From Paracoccaceae bacterium (GTDB taxonomy: Bacteria; Pseudomonadota; Alphaproteobacteria; Rhodobacterales; Rhodobacteraceae), in the NCBI GenBank assembly GCA_020832725.1, contig JAFIEC010000064.1, positions 1-9,606 on the forward strand: a stretch of 9,606 bases of DNA, given 5' to 3'. This document shows positions 1-7,679 of the stretch, one piece after another (the stretch's first letter is position 1; the number at the start of each line of letters is the position of its first letter). The position numbers and the translations under genes were made by a program. The notes under the pieces were generated by a model. That model was not told the DNA's origin. It searched no databases and saw nothing but the letters and a program-made list of their open reading frames with translations.

Positions 1-1004
1 AGGCGATGTATCCCGATCAGGTGAAGGTGCTGGGCGCCGATGTCGTGCTCGGCAACACCTATCACCTGATGCTGCGCCCGGGGGCCGAACGGGTGGCGCG
101 GCTGGGGGGGCTGCATCGTTTCATGAACTGGGACCGCCCCATCCTCACCGATTCGGGCGGCTTTCAGGTCATGAGCCTCGCCGAGTTGCGCGAACTGACC
201 GAGGAGGGGGTCCGCTTCCGGTCGCATATCGACGGAAGCCGGCACATGCTCAGCCCGGAAACCTCGATGGAGATACAGCGGCTGCTGGGCTCGGATATCG
301 TGATGGCTTTCGATGAATGCACGCCATGGCCCGCCACCGAGGCCCAGGCGGCGGCCTCGATGCACCTTTCGATGCGCTGGGCGGAGCGGTCGCGCGCGGC
401 CTTTAGCGACCGGCCGGGACATGCGCTGTTCGGAATCCAGCAGGGGTCGGTGTTTCCCGACCTGCGCGCCGAAAGCGCCGAGCGGCTGATCGCCATCGGC
501 TTTGAGGGCTATGCGATCGGCGGGCTGGCCGTGGGCGAGGGGCAGGCGCACATGTTCGCGGTGCTCGACGTGGCCCCGGCGATGCTGCCCGAGGACCGGC
601 CCCGCTATCAGATGGGCGTGGGCAAGCCCTCCGACATCCTCGGCGCGGTAGAGCGGGGGGTGGACATGTTCGATTGCGTCCTGCCCACCCGCTCGGGACG
701 CACTGGTCAGGCCTGGACGGCGGGCGGCCCGGTCAACCTGCGCAACGCCCGCCACCGCGACGACCCCGGCCCGCTGGAAGATGATTGCGACTGTCCCGCC
801 TGCAGGGGCTATTCGCGCGCCTATCTGCACCACCTCGTGCGCTCGGGCGAGATCCTGGGCGCGATGCTGCTGACATGGCACAACCTGCGCCATTACCAAC
901 GCCTGATGGCCGGGCTGCGCGCGGCGATCGAGGCGGGGCGGCTGGAGGCCCATGCGGCAGGGCTTCGGGCCCGCTGGGCCGAGGGAGATGTGCCGCCGCT
1001 CTGA
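1..1004 (+). CDS. tgt: Queuine tRNA-ribosyltransferase (TGT), 5' end cut by window edge
   Basis: Exchanges guanine-34 of tRNAs with GUN anticodons for the queuosine precursor preQ1 in the cytoplasm. The reading frame is open from base 3, and the ATG at base 6 is an internal Met. Compared from memory with the Zymomonas mobilis enzyme, about 50 N-terminal residues lie outside the window. Counting from that Met, visible landmarks are TDSGGFQ with the base-contacting Asp49, MAFDECTP (Asp103), GIQQG (143-147), the catalytic nucleophile Asp223 in MFDCVLPTRSGR, and the zinc site Cys261, Cys263, Cys266 and His292. All catalytic and zinc residues are present, so the enzyme should be active. The gene runs toward a convergent - strand unit. 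A short hairpin (CACCC/GGGTG, 1007-1020) follows the stop but has no T-run. Family assignment is very secure; the true start cannot be seen. Confidence 0.97.
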   Translation, partial: AMYPDQVKVLGADVVLGNTYHLMLRPGAERVARLGGLHRFMNWDRPILTDSGGFQVMSLAELRELTEEGVRFRSHIDGSRHMLSPETSMEIQRLLGSDIVMAFDECTPWPATEAQAAASMHLSMRWAERSRAAFSDRPGHALFGIQQGSVFPDLRAESAERLIAIGFEGYAIGGLAVGEGQAHMFAVLDVAPAMLPEDRPRYQMGVGKPSDILGAVERGVDMFDCVLPTRSGRTGQAWTAGGPVNLRNARHRDDPGPLEDDCDCPACRGYSRAYLHHLVRSGEILGAMLLTWHNLRHYQRLMAGLRAAIEAGRLEAHAAGLRARWAEGDVPPL

Positions 1005-1071
1005 GGCACCCTTGCGGGTGATGGTGACGCAGGCGGCGTCTTCGGCACGGAGCGGCAACATCGCGCCACAA

Positions 1072-1092
1072 GGGCGGGGCCGACGCCCGCCC
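1072..1092. terminator. GC-rich hairpin between convergent genes, possible terminator
   Basis: GGGCGGG (1072-1078) and CCCGCCC (1086-1092) form a perfect 7-bp stem with a 7-base loop, in the 113-base gap where tgt and the hpt unit converge. Read on the - strand the second arm is followed by TTGT, only a hint of a U-tract. On the + strand there is none. Further overlapping G/C-rich inverted repeats fill 1089-1117. Position favours a terminator for the hpt unit, perhaps also for tgt. The lack of a real U-run keeps this tentative. Confidence 0.35.
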
Positions 1093-1117
1093 CGGGGGCG
1101 CGGAACCCGCCCGGGCC

Positions 1118-1300
1118 TCAGGGCCGCACCGGCCGCGACCCGCCCTGCATCGTCAGCGCCTCGGGCCAGCCGAAAGCCTGCTCGTACCCATAGAGAAGCA
1201 GCGCCGCCGCGATGATGCCGAAGACCAGCATCACCATCTGCCAGCTCGGCGGGTTGCGCGCCCAGCGATACATGCGCAGCAACCAGCGCAGGTTCCACAT
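1118..1300 (-). CDS. Small single-pass membrane protein, function unknown
   Basis: A 60-residue protein. Residues 1-18 are rich in Trp and Arg (WNLRWLLRMYRWARN), residues about 20-38 form one hydrophobic membrane segment, and a short polar tail with a GWPEALT stretch follows. The positively charged N-terminus predicts N-in topology. The ATG lies 3 bases after the hpt stop, with a GGAG ribosome-binding sequence inside the hpt end, so it is probably translationally coupled to hpt. I recall similar short Trp-rich proteins near hpt in other Rhodobacterales, but no function is known to me. The coupling, the ribosome-binding site and the coherent membrane segment argue that it is real. Its fate with hpt could mean a membrane-associated role in purine salvage, but that is only a guess. 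Confidence 0.75.
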   Translation of the reverse strand: MWNLRWLLRMYRWARNPPSWQMVMLVFGIIAAALLLYGYEQAFGWPEALTMQGGSRPVRP

Positions 1301-1303
1301 GGC

Positions 1304-1846
1304 TCAGTCTCCGGCCATCCGCACCTTGCCGATAAAGGGCAGGTTGCGGTTGCGCTGGGCATAGTCGATGCCGTACCCCACCACGAATTCATCGGGGATC
1401 TCGAAGCCGGTCCACGTCGCCCGCACCTCCACCTCCCGGCGCGAGGGCTTGTCGAGCAGGGCACAGACCTCCAGCCGGCGGGGGGCCCGGGCGCGCAGCA
1501 GCGTCAGCACATGGGCCAGCGTGTGCCCGGTATCCACGATATCCTCGACCACCAGCACGTCGCGGCCCTCGATCTCTCCGCGCAGGTCCTTGAGGATGCG
1601 CACCTCGCGAGAGCTTTCCATGCCGCTGCCATAGGAAGAGGCCTCAAGGAAATCGACCTCCACCGGCAGGTCGATCTCGCGCACCAGATCGGCGATGAAG
1701 ACGAAGGAGCCGCGCAGCAGGCCCACCACCACCAGTTTGTCGGTGCCGCCGAAGGCGTCGGTGATCTCGGCCGCCAGCGCCTCGACCCGGGCAGCGATCG
1801 ACTTGGCCGAAATCATCTGTTCAACGGAATAGGGCGTCTCGGTCAT
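1304..1846 (-). CDS. hpt: Hypoxanthine phosphoribosyltransferase
   Basis: Purine salvage enzyme of the cytoplasm that joins hypoxanthine (and usually guanine) to PRPP, giving IMP or GMP. The 180-residue length is normal for the bacterial family. Landmarks are the VVVGLLRGSFVF segment (39-50), SSYGSG (70-75) in the flexible loop that closes over the active site, the PRPP-binding signature VLVVEDIVDTGHTL (97-110) with the acidic pair Glu101-Asp102, LDKP (131-134) whose Lys contacts the purine, and the C-terminal VVGYGIDYAQRNRNLPFIG. The start at 1846 is preferred over an upstream in-frame start at 1873 because AAGGGGA lies a few bases before it and MTETPYSVEQMIS resembles usual N-termini. It is the first gene of a two-gene unit and diverges from the COQ10-like gene. 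No clear promoter is visible in the 71-base gap. Confidence 0.95.
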   Translation of the reverse strand: MTETPYSVEQMISAKSIAARVEALAAEITDAFGGTDKLVVVGLLRGSFVFIADLVREIDLPVEVDFLEASSYGSGMESSREVRILKDLRGEIEGRDVLVVEDIVDTGHTLAHVLTLLRARAPRRLEVCALLDKPSRREVEVRATWTGFEIPDEFVVGYGIDYAQRNRNLPFIGKVRMAGD

Positions 1847-1917
1847 TCTGTCCCCTTGCAATCCCGGCGGCACTTGGCCAGAACCCGCCCGACCCGAAGG
1901 AGCCTGGTCCGTCCCAC
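1847..1917. promoter_or_regulatory. Divergent intergenic region between hpt and COQ10-like gene
   Basis: These 71 bases must hold the promoters or leaders for both divergent units, if the gene starts are right. The hpt side carries a good ribosome-binding sequence next to its ATG. On the other side GAAGGAG (1896-1902) is the best ribosome-binding sequence, but it sits 15 bases from the ATG, which is longer than usual. I see no convincing -35/-10 pair on either strand, which is common in very GC-rich alphaproteobacteria. Confidence 0.4.
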
Positions 1918-2394
1918 ATGCCCAGCCACGCGGAAAAACGCAAGCTGCCCTGGTCCGCCGACGAGATGTACGGCCTCGTCGCCGATGTGGAGGCCTATCC
2001 GCAATTCCTGCCTTGGTGCTCGGCCGCGCGCAACCGCGCGCGCCGCCCGCTGACCGGGGGAGCCCCCGGCGAAGAGGTGCTGGATGCCGATCTGGTGATC
2101 TCGTTCAAGGTCTTTCGCGAGCGGTTCGGCAGCCGCGTCACCCTGCGCCCCGGGGCGCGGGTGATCGAGGTGGAATATCTTGACGGGCCGTTTCGCTACC
2201 TGCACAACCGCTGGGTCTTCATCCCCCGGGAAGACGGCGGATGCGAGGTCGATTTCTCGGTGGATTTCGAGTTTCGCAACCGCCTGCTGCAGACCGTGAT
2301 CGGCGTTGTCTTCGGCGAGGCGGTGCAGCGCATGGTGCGCGCCTTCGAGACCCGGGCCGCCGCACTCTACGGGCCGCGAGGAGGTGGGAAATGA
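1918..2394 (+). CDS. COQ10/RatA-family START-domain protein (ubiquinone-binding)
   Basis: A 158-residue protein of the polyketide cyclase/START lipid-transfer family (COQ10 type). Recognisable parts are the N-terminus MPSHAEKRKLPWSADEMYGLVADVEAYPQFLPWC, the core strand region VISFKVFRERFGSRVTL, the DGPFRYLHNRW segment, and the final helix containing VVFGEAVQRMVRAFETRA. Mitochondrial COQ10 binds coenzyme Q and supports its delivery to the respiratory chain; alphaproteobacterial members probably do the same. Databases often label this family a RatA toxin after the E. coli protein, but nothing here points to a toxin-antitoxin pair. The stop overlaps the ATG of the next gene by 4 bases (ATGA), so the two are coupled. 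The start matches family N-termini although the ribosome-binding site is distant. Family assignment is good; exact role is inferred. Confidence 0.87.
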   Translation: MPSHAEKRKLPWSADEMYGLVADVEAYPQFLPWCSAARNRARRPLTGGAPGEEVLDADLVISFKVFRERFGSRVTLRPGARVIEVEYLDGPFRYLHNRWVFIPREDGGCEVDFSVDFEFRNRLLQTVIGVVFGEAVQRMVRAFETRAAALYGPRGGGK

Positions 2395-3719
2395 CGTTGC
2401 TTGCCGAACGCCTCGCCGCCTTTGCCGCAGCACCTGTCCGGCCTTCACCCGAGGCCCGGGCCATCCTTGCGCTGTCGGCGCTGGACTGGGCTGCGGTGGG
2501 GATCGCGGGTGTGCCCGAGCCGGTGGCGACGCTGCTGCGCGAGATGGCTGCCCATGAGGGCGGGCGGCCCGAAGCCAGCGCGCTGGGCCATGAGGCGCGC
2601 CTGCCCGCCCGGGCAGCGGCGCTGGTGAATGGCGCGACCTCGCATGCGCTGGATTACGACGACACCCATTTTGCCCATATCGGCCATCCCTCGGTGGTCA
2701 TCCTGCCCGCATCGCTGGCCGCAGCCGAGGTGGCGGGGGCCGGAATGGAGGCGATGCAGGAGGCCGCGCTGATCGGGGCGGAGGTCTCGATTCGCGTCGG
2801 CCTGTGGCTGGGTCGGGGCCATTACGAGACCGGCTTTCACCAGACCGCCACCGCCGGTGCCTTTGGCGCGGCTGCCGCCGCAGCACGGCTGCTGGGGTGC
2901 GGCGCGGACGGGGTCGCCCATGCGCTGGGGCTGGTCTCGACCCGGGCGGCGGGCCTGAAATCGCAGTTCGGCACCATGGGCAAGCCCTACAACGCGGGCC
3001 TTGCCGCTGCAGGCGGGCTTGAGGCGGCGCTGCTGGCGCGGGCGGGGTTCGTCTCGGCCCCCGCCGCGCTGGACGGCCCCCAGGGTTTTGGGCCCACCCA
3101 TGCCGGAGCGGGCGACCTCTCGGCCTTTGACGGGCTGGGCGAGGAATGGCTCTTTCCGCAGGTGGCCCACAAGTTCCACGCCTGCTGCCACGGCCTGCAC
3201 GCCATGCTGGAGGCGCTGGGCACCCTTGCCCCCGGCACCGCGCCCGATCAGGTAGAAGGGGTGGAGGTGGCCGTGCATCCCCGCTGGCGCGATGTGTGCG
3301 ACATCGCGCAGCCCCGAACCGGGCTGGAGGCCAAGTTCAGCTATCGCCTGACGGCGGCCATGGCGCTTGCGGGGCGGGAGACGGCGGCGCTGTCCACCTT
3401 CTCACAGGCCGCCTGCACCGACCCTGCGCTGATGGCGCTGGCCGAGCGGGTGGAGGTGCGGGGGGATGCATCGCTGCCCGACACGGTTGCGCGGGTGCGG
3501 CTGCGGCTGCGGGGTGGCGCTGCACATGAGGCCGCCCATGACCTTGCCGCCCCCATGCCGCTGGAGGCGCGCGCGGCGCGGGTGCGCCGCAAGGCCGCAG
3601 CCCTGCTGGGAGAGCCGCGCGCGCAGGCGCTGGAGCAGGCGCTGGCGGGCCCGGCGCTGGAGCCGTTCTGCGCGCTGCTGCGCAAGCCCTGCGATGCCGG
3701 GGCGGTGCCCGCGCCCTGA
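2391..3719 (+). CDS. MmgE/PrpD-family protein (2-methylcitrate dehydratase-like)
   Basis: A 442-residue member of the MmgE/PrpD family, which includes 2-methylcitrate dehydratases and cis-aconitate decarboxylases. Candidate active-site residues are present: NGATSHALDYDDTH (80-93, with Asp88 and Thr92), His99 in GHPS, His150 in GFHQTA, Lys198 in GTMGKPYNAG and Lys261 in HKFHACCHGLH. These match, as I recall them, residues around the substrate site in the human relative ACOD1. The enzyme should therefore be functional, but family members act on different tricarboxylic acids and the substrate cannot be read from sequence. An in-frame upstream start exists at 2241, but the ATG at 2391 is preferred: GAGGAGG lies just before it, it overlaps the previous stop by 4 bases, and it gives a typical N-terminus. 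No prpB, prpC or acnD gene is nearby. It ends 10 bases from the convergent pcaB. Confidence 0.9.
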   Translation: MTLLAERLAAFAAAPVRPSPEARAILALSALDWAAVGIAGVPEPVATLLREMAAHEGGRPEASALGHEARLPARAAALVNGATSHALDYDDTHFAHIGHPSVVILPASLAAAEVAGAGMEAMQEAALIGAEVSIRVGLWLGRGHYETGFHQTATAGAFGAAAAAARLLGCGADGVAHALGLVSTRAAGLKSQFGTMGKPYNAGLAAAGGLEAALLARAGFVSAPAALDGPQGFGPTHAGAGDLSAFDGLGEEWLFPQVAHKFHACCHGLHAMLEALGTLAPGTAPDQVEGVEVAVHPRWRDVCDIAQPRTGLEAKFSYRLTAAMALAGRETAALSTFSQAACTDPALMALAERVEVRGDASLPDTVARVRLRLRGGAAHEAAHDLAAPMPLEARAARVRRKAAALLGEPRAQALEQALAGPALEPFCALLRKPCDAGAVPAP

Positions 3720-3746
3720 GACGGCAGGCTCAGCCCCGCGCGGGGC
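3716..3746. terminator. Paired inverted repeats at convergent prpD-like/pcaB ends
   Basis: The facing stop codons are embedded in an inverted repeat, CTGAGacggcaggCTCAG (3716-3733), directly followed by a perfect 14-bp palindrome GCCCCGCGCGGGGC (3733-3746) in the last codons of pcaB. With only 10 bases between two convergent genes, this is the only place for a terminator serving both. There is no U-tract on either strand, and the inverted repeat around the stops partly follows from TGA being the reverse complement of TCA. Tentative. Confidence 0.25.
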
Positions 3747-4785
3747 CGATCCGCTCGATGCTCCCGACAAGGCGGGTGGCGGTTCCCAGCGCGCAATCGG
3801 CGGCCGCGGCCATCTGGGGCAGCAGCATCCATTCCAGCGTCCAGGCCGCGCCCGAGCGTTCGCCCTCGGCCACCAGCGCCTGCATCAGCCCGCCCGATTG
3901 CGTGGCCGAGAACCGTGCCAGTGTCACCAGCACCTCTGCTGCCACCGGGTTGTTCTTGTGCGGCATCGCCGAAGAGCCGCCCGCGCCGCGAAGGGCCAGC
4001 TCTCCGCCCAGCGCCATGAGCGCGGCATCCTGCCCGATCTTGCCCAGCGCGCCGGTCAGCCGGGCCAGCCAGCCCCCGTATTCGACCACCCGCCCACGTT
4101 CCGTCCCCCAGGCGGTGCCCGGGTCCGACAGGCCCAGACGCGCGGCCATGCGCGCAGCGATCGCCGCGCCATGGGGCCCAAAGCCCCGCCGGTCACCCAC
4201 CGGGCCGCCCAGCTGCAATGCCTCGACCCTGGGGCGCAGGCGGGCCAGCTCGTCCGACAGGGCGGGGAGGGGTGCCGCCCATCCTGTGATGCGATGGGCC
4301 GCCGCGATGGGCAGCGCGGGCTGCATCCGGGTCACCCCCATGATGTCGGTGGTGCCATGGGTCGCCGCAAGTTCGCCCAGCGCCCCGTGCAGCGCCTGCA
4401 GCCGCGGGGCAAGGGCGGTGTTGAACGCCTGAACCGACAGCGCCAGCGCCGTGTCGATCGCGTCCTGCCTGGTCGCGCCGCGGTGCAGGGCAGCGGCGGC
4501 CTCGCTGCCCATGGCCCCGCGCATCTGTGCCACCAGCGCGGGCCCCACCACCCCGTCGCGGGCCGTGCCCCCGGCCAGCTCCCGCCGGTCTGCGCGAAAG
4601 GCCGACAGCGCGCGATCCACGGCGCGGGCGACCCCCGGCGCGATCAGCCCCGCCTCGGCCAGCGCCTCGTTCAGGGCGGCCTCGAAGGCGACCATGCGCG
4701 CCACCATCCCGGCGGCGGCAAAGGCGCGCCCCGCATCCGGCGCGGCGAACAGCCCGCCCAGAAGCGAATCCTCGAATGGCCCCAT
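3730..4785 (-). CDS. pcaB: 3-carboxy-cis,cis-muconate cycloisomerase
   Basis: Converts 3-carboxy-cis,cis-muconate to 4-carboxymuconolactone, the second step after protocatechuate ring opening. It belongs to the fumarase/aspartase superfamily, shown by the signature GGSSAMPHKNNPVA (269-282), with the mobile catalytic loop Ser expected in the SSAMP part. Also visible are ALHRGATRQDAIDTA (99-113), GVTRMQPALPI (150-160) and QLGGPVGDR (191-199). At 351 residues it is about 100 shorter than the Pseudomonas enzyme, lacking C-terminal sequence, but this matches the short alphaproteobacterial form. Residue 106 is Arg (codon AGG at 4468-4470) where the family motif GATSQD normally has Ser, which could affect activity. 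GGAGAGGGA precedes the ATG. It is the last gene of the pca operon, 51 bases after pcaF. Confidence 0.93.
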   Translation of the reverse strand: MGPFEDSLLGGLFAAPDAGRAFAAAGMVARMVAFEAALNEALAEAGLIAPGVARAVDRALSAFRADRRELAGGTARDGVVGPALVAQMRGAMGSEAAAALHRGATRQDAIDTALALSVQAFNTALAPRLQALHGALGELAATHGTTDIMGVTRMQPALPIAAAHRITGWAAPLPALSDELARLRPRVEALQLGGPVGDRRGFGPHGAAIAARMAARLGLSDPGTAWGTERGRVVEYGGWLARLTGALGKIGQDAALMALGGELALRGAGGSSAMPHKNNPVAAEVLVTLARFSATQSGGLMQALVAEGERSGAAWTLEWMLLPQMAAAADCALGTATRLVGSIERIGPARG

Positions 4786-4810
4786 TCGTCCCTCTCCACC
4801 GCCAGCGCCA

Positions 4811-4828
4811 GCGCCGAAGGCCCGGCGC
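4811..4828. other. Hairpin in the pcaF-pcaB spacer
   Basis: GCGCCG (4811-4816) and CGGCGC (4823-4828) form a perfect 6-bp stem around a 6-base loop in the 51-base spacer (4786-4836). This is the longest gap inside the pca operon. There is no following U-run, so it is more likely an mRNA stability or processing structure than a terminator. In DNA this rich in G and C it could also be chance. Confidence 0.25.
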
Positions 4829-4836
4829 GGCCTGCC

Positions 4837-6039
<1,203 letters not shown>

Positions 6040-6048
6040 TCTGTCCTC

Positions 6049-6822
6049 TCAGCCGCCATGGGCAATGCGCGTGCGTTCCTTCAGGGCGCGCAGCACGTCC
6101 AGTTCGGTCTCTGTGGGGGCGGGGGTTTCGCTCAGGCCCGGCGCAAAGGCGACCGTCCAGCCGACCGTCTCCTGTACCGCCTCGCGGGTGACGCCGGGGT
6201 GCAGGCTGGTGACGGTGAATTCCCGGCTTTGGGGATCGGGCTCCCAGATGGCGAGGTCGGTGATCAGCAAGGTGGGCCCCGCCGTGGTGATGCCCAGCCG
6301 CTGGCGATGATCGCCCCCCTCGCCATGCCCAAAGGAAGTGAAGAAGTCGATCGTCTCGACAAAGCCGCGCCGCGACTGCTTCATCGTGATGTAGACCTTC
6401 TGCGACAGCGAGGCGATCTCGGGCGCGCCGCCGCCGCCGGGCAGGCGGGTGCGGGGGGCGTGGTAGTCGCCCACCACGGTGGTGTTGATGTTGCCGAAAC
6501 GGTCGATCTGGGCCGCGCCCAGAAAGCCCACGCTGATGCGCCCGCCCTGCAGCCAGTAGCGGAACATCTCGGGCACCGGCACGGTCGTGACGGCGGTTTC
6601 GCACAGCTCGCCGTCACCGATGGACAGCGGCAGCACTTCGGGTGCCGTGCCGATCGTGCCGCTTTCATAGATCAGCGTGATCCCGGGCGCATGGGTCAGG
6701 CGGGCCACGTTGCAGGCCGCCGACGGCGCGCCGATGCCGACAAAGCACACATCGTCATCGCGCAGCGCCCGGGCGGCGGCGATGGTCATCATCTCGTCGG
6801 GGGAAAAGGGCTGTCTGCTCAT
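6049..6822 (-). CDS. pcaJ: 3-oxoadipate CoA-transferase, subunit B (CatJ-like)
   Basis: Beta subunit of the enzyme that moves CoA from succinyl-CoA to 3-oxoadipate. Family I CoA transferases use a glutamate that forms a CoA thioester; here it is Glu53 in LIYESGTIGTAPE, at nearly the same position as the catalytic Glu54 of glutaconate CoA-transferase subunit B. LPGGGGAPEIAS is the glycine-rich loop of the family. At 257 residues it is longer than the classical Pseudomonas putida PcaJ (about 213) and matches the CatJ/GctB type. An upstream in-frame start at 6891 is rejected: the ATG at 6822 has GGGAG at proper spacing, overlaps the pcaI stop by 4 bases (ATGA), and gives a usual N-terminus. Substrate is inferred from the operon. 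Confidence 0.92.
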   Translation of the reverse strand: MSRQPFSPDEMMTIAAARALRDDDVCFVGIGAPSAACNVARLTHAPGITLIYESGTIGTAPEVLPLSIGDGELCETAVTTVPVPEMFRYWLQGGRISVGFLGAAQIDRFGNINTTVVGDYHAPRTRLPGGGGAPEIASLSQKVYITMKQSRRGFVETIDFFTSFGHGEGGDHRQRLGITTAGPTLLITDLAIWEPDPQSREFTVTSLHPGVTREAVQETVGWTVAFAPGLSETPAPTETELDVLRALKERTRIAHGG

Positions 6823-7670
6823 GTCCGCAACTCCCGGACCCGCTCGGCAAAGACCTGCGGCCCCTGACCCAGCACATGCTCCTCCATCCACGCGCGGAAC
6901 GCCTCGCGGTCGCCGGCGATGGCGTCCCAGGCGATATAGGCGGCATTGTCGCGCCCGTAATAGCCATGCGCATATGAGGGATGCGCCCCCCCCGGGACCA
7001 CGGCGATGGCCGCGATCGTCCAGCGCGGCAGCACGCAGGCGTTGGGATGCGCGCCAAGATCGTCCACGATCTCCTCCACCGTCACGATAGCCGCGCGGCG
7101 GGCGGCCAGCACCGCCTCCTTCTGGACGCCGACGATGCCCTCGATCAGCACATTGCCCGCGCGGTCGGCCTTTTGCGCATGGATGAAGCTGACATCGGGG
7201 CGCAGGGCGGGCACGGCGGCCAGTTCCTCGCCGGTGAAGGGGCAGGTGACGTGGCGGATGTTCGGGTTCACCCCGGCCAGTCCCGCGCCCTTGTAGCCGC
7301 GAAACACCGCCATCGGCAGCCCGGCCGCCCCCGCCTCCCAGGCATTGGCCATGGCGGCGTGGGAATGCTCCTCGATCTCGATGGGCCGGGGCCAGCCATT
7401 CTCCACCGCGTCGCGGAACCGCCTCAGCAGGCCCACGCCCGGATTGCCCGCGTAGGAAAAGATCATCCTGCGCACGAGGCCCATGCCGATCATCTGGTCA
7501 TAGACCAGATCGGGCGTCATGCGGATCAGCGTCAGATCCCCGATGCCCTGACGGATGACCTCATGCGCGGCGGCGTGGGGGATGAGATGGGTGAAGCCCT
7601 CGAAGGCCACCGTATCGCCCTGCCGCAGATGGGCAGAGACCGCCGCGCCCAGTTCCATGAAGCGTGCCAT
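6819..7670 (-). CDS. pcaI: 3-oxoadipate CoA-transferase, subunit A (CatI-like)
   Basis: Alpha subunit partner of the adjacent CoA-transferase B subunit. The 283-residue protein starts with the family pattern of a short helix followed by GDTVAFEGFTHLIPHAAAHEVIR, and continues with IFSYAGNPGVGLLRRFRDAVE, a segment typical of the GctA/CatI type. It is longer than classical PcaI (about 231 residues), agreeing with the long form of its partner. The A subunit does not carry the catalytic glutamate but completes the heteromeric active site. Its ATG lies 9 bases after the pcaG stop with GAGGG overlapping that stop, and its own stop overlaps the pcaJ ATG. Such coupling favours equal amounts of both subunits. 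The CoA acceptor is inferred from the neighbouring pca genes; a related dicarboxylic acid cannot be excluded. Confidence 0.92.
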   Translation of the reverse strand: MARFMELGAAVSAHLRQGDTVAFEGFTHLIPHAAAHEVIRQGIGDLTLIRMTPDLVYDQMIGMGLVRRMIFSYAGNPGVGLLRRFRDAVENGWPRPIEIEEHSHAAMANAWEAGAAGLPMAVFRGYKGAGLAGVNPNIRHVTCPFTGEELAAVPALRPDVSFIHAQKADRAGNVLIEGIVGVQKEAVLAARRAAIVTVEEIVDDLGAHPNACVLPRWTIAAIAVVPGGAHPSYAHGYYGRDNAAYIAWDAIAGDREAFRAWMEEHVLGQGPQVFAERVRELRT

Positions 7671-7679
7671 TCCGCGCCC

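Noticed and set aside
2241..2390. Upstream start for the PrpD-like gene at 2241
   Set aside because: It would overlap the COQ10-like gene by 150 bases with Arg-rich sequence unlike the family N-terminus. The ATG at 2391 has a strong ribosome-binding site and gives a normal N-terminus.
1918..2394. RatA-type toxin of a toxin-antitoxin system
   Set aside because: The protein is a COQ10-type START protein. No antitoxin-like small gene adjoins it; its coupled neighbour is a large metabolic enzyme.
2445..3278. An open frame of 277 codons on the - strand inside the PrpD-like gene
   Set aside because: It is a shadow of a well-supported gene on the other strand; its translation matches nothing recognisable.
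6823..6891. Upstream start for pcaJ at 6891
   Set aside because: The extra 23 residues lie inside the pcaI end and look like out-of-frame Gly/Ala sequence; the ATG at 6822 has an ATGA overlap and a good ribosome-binding site.
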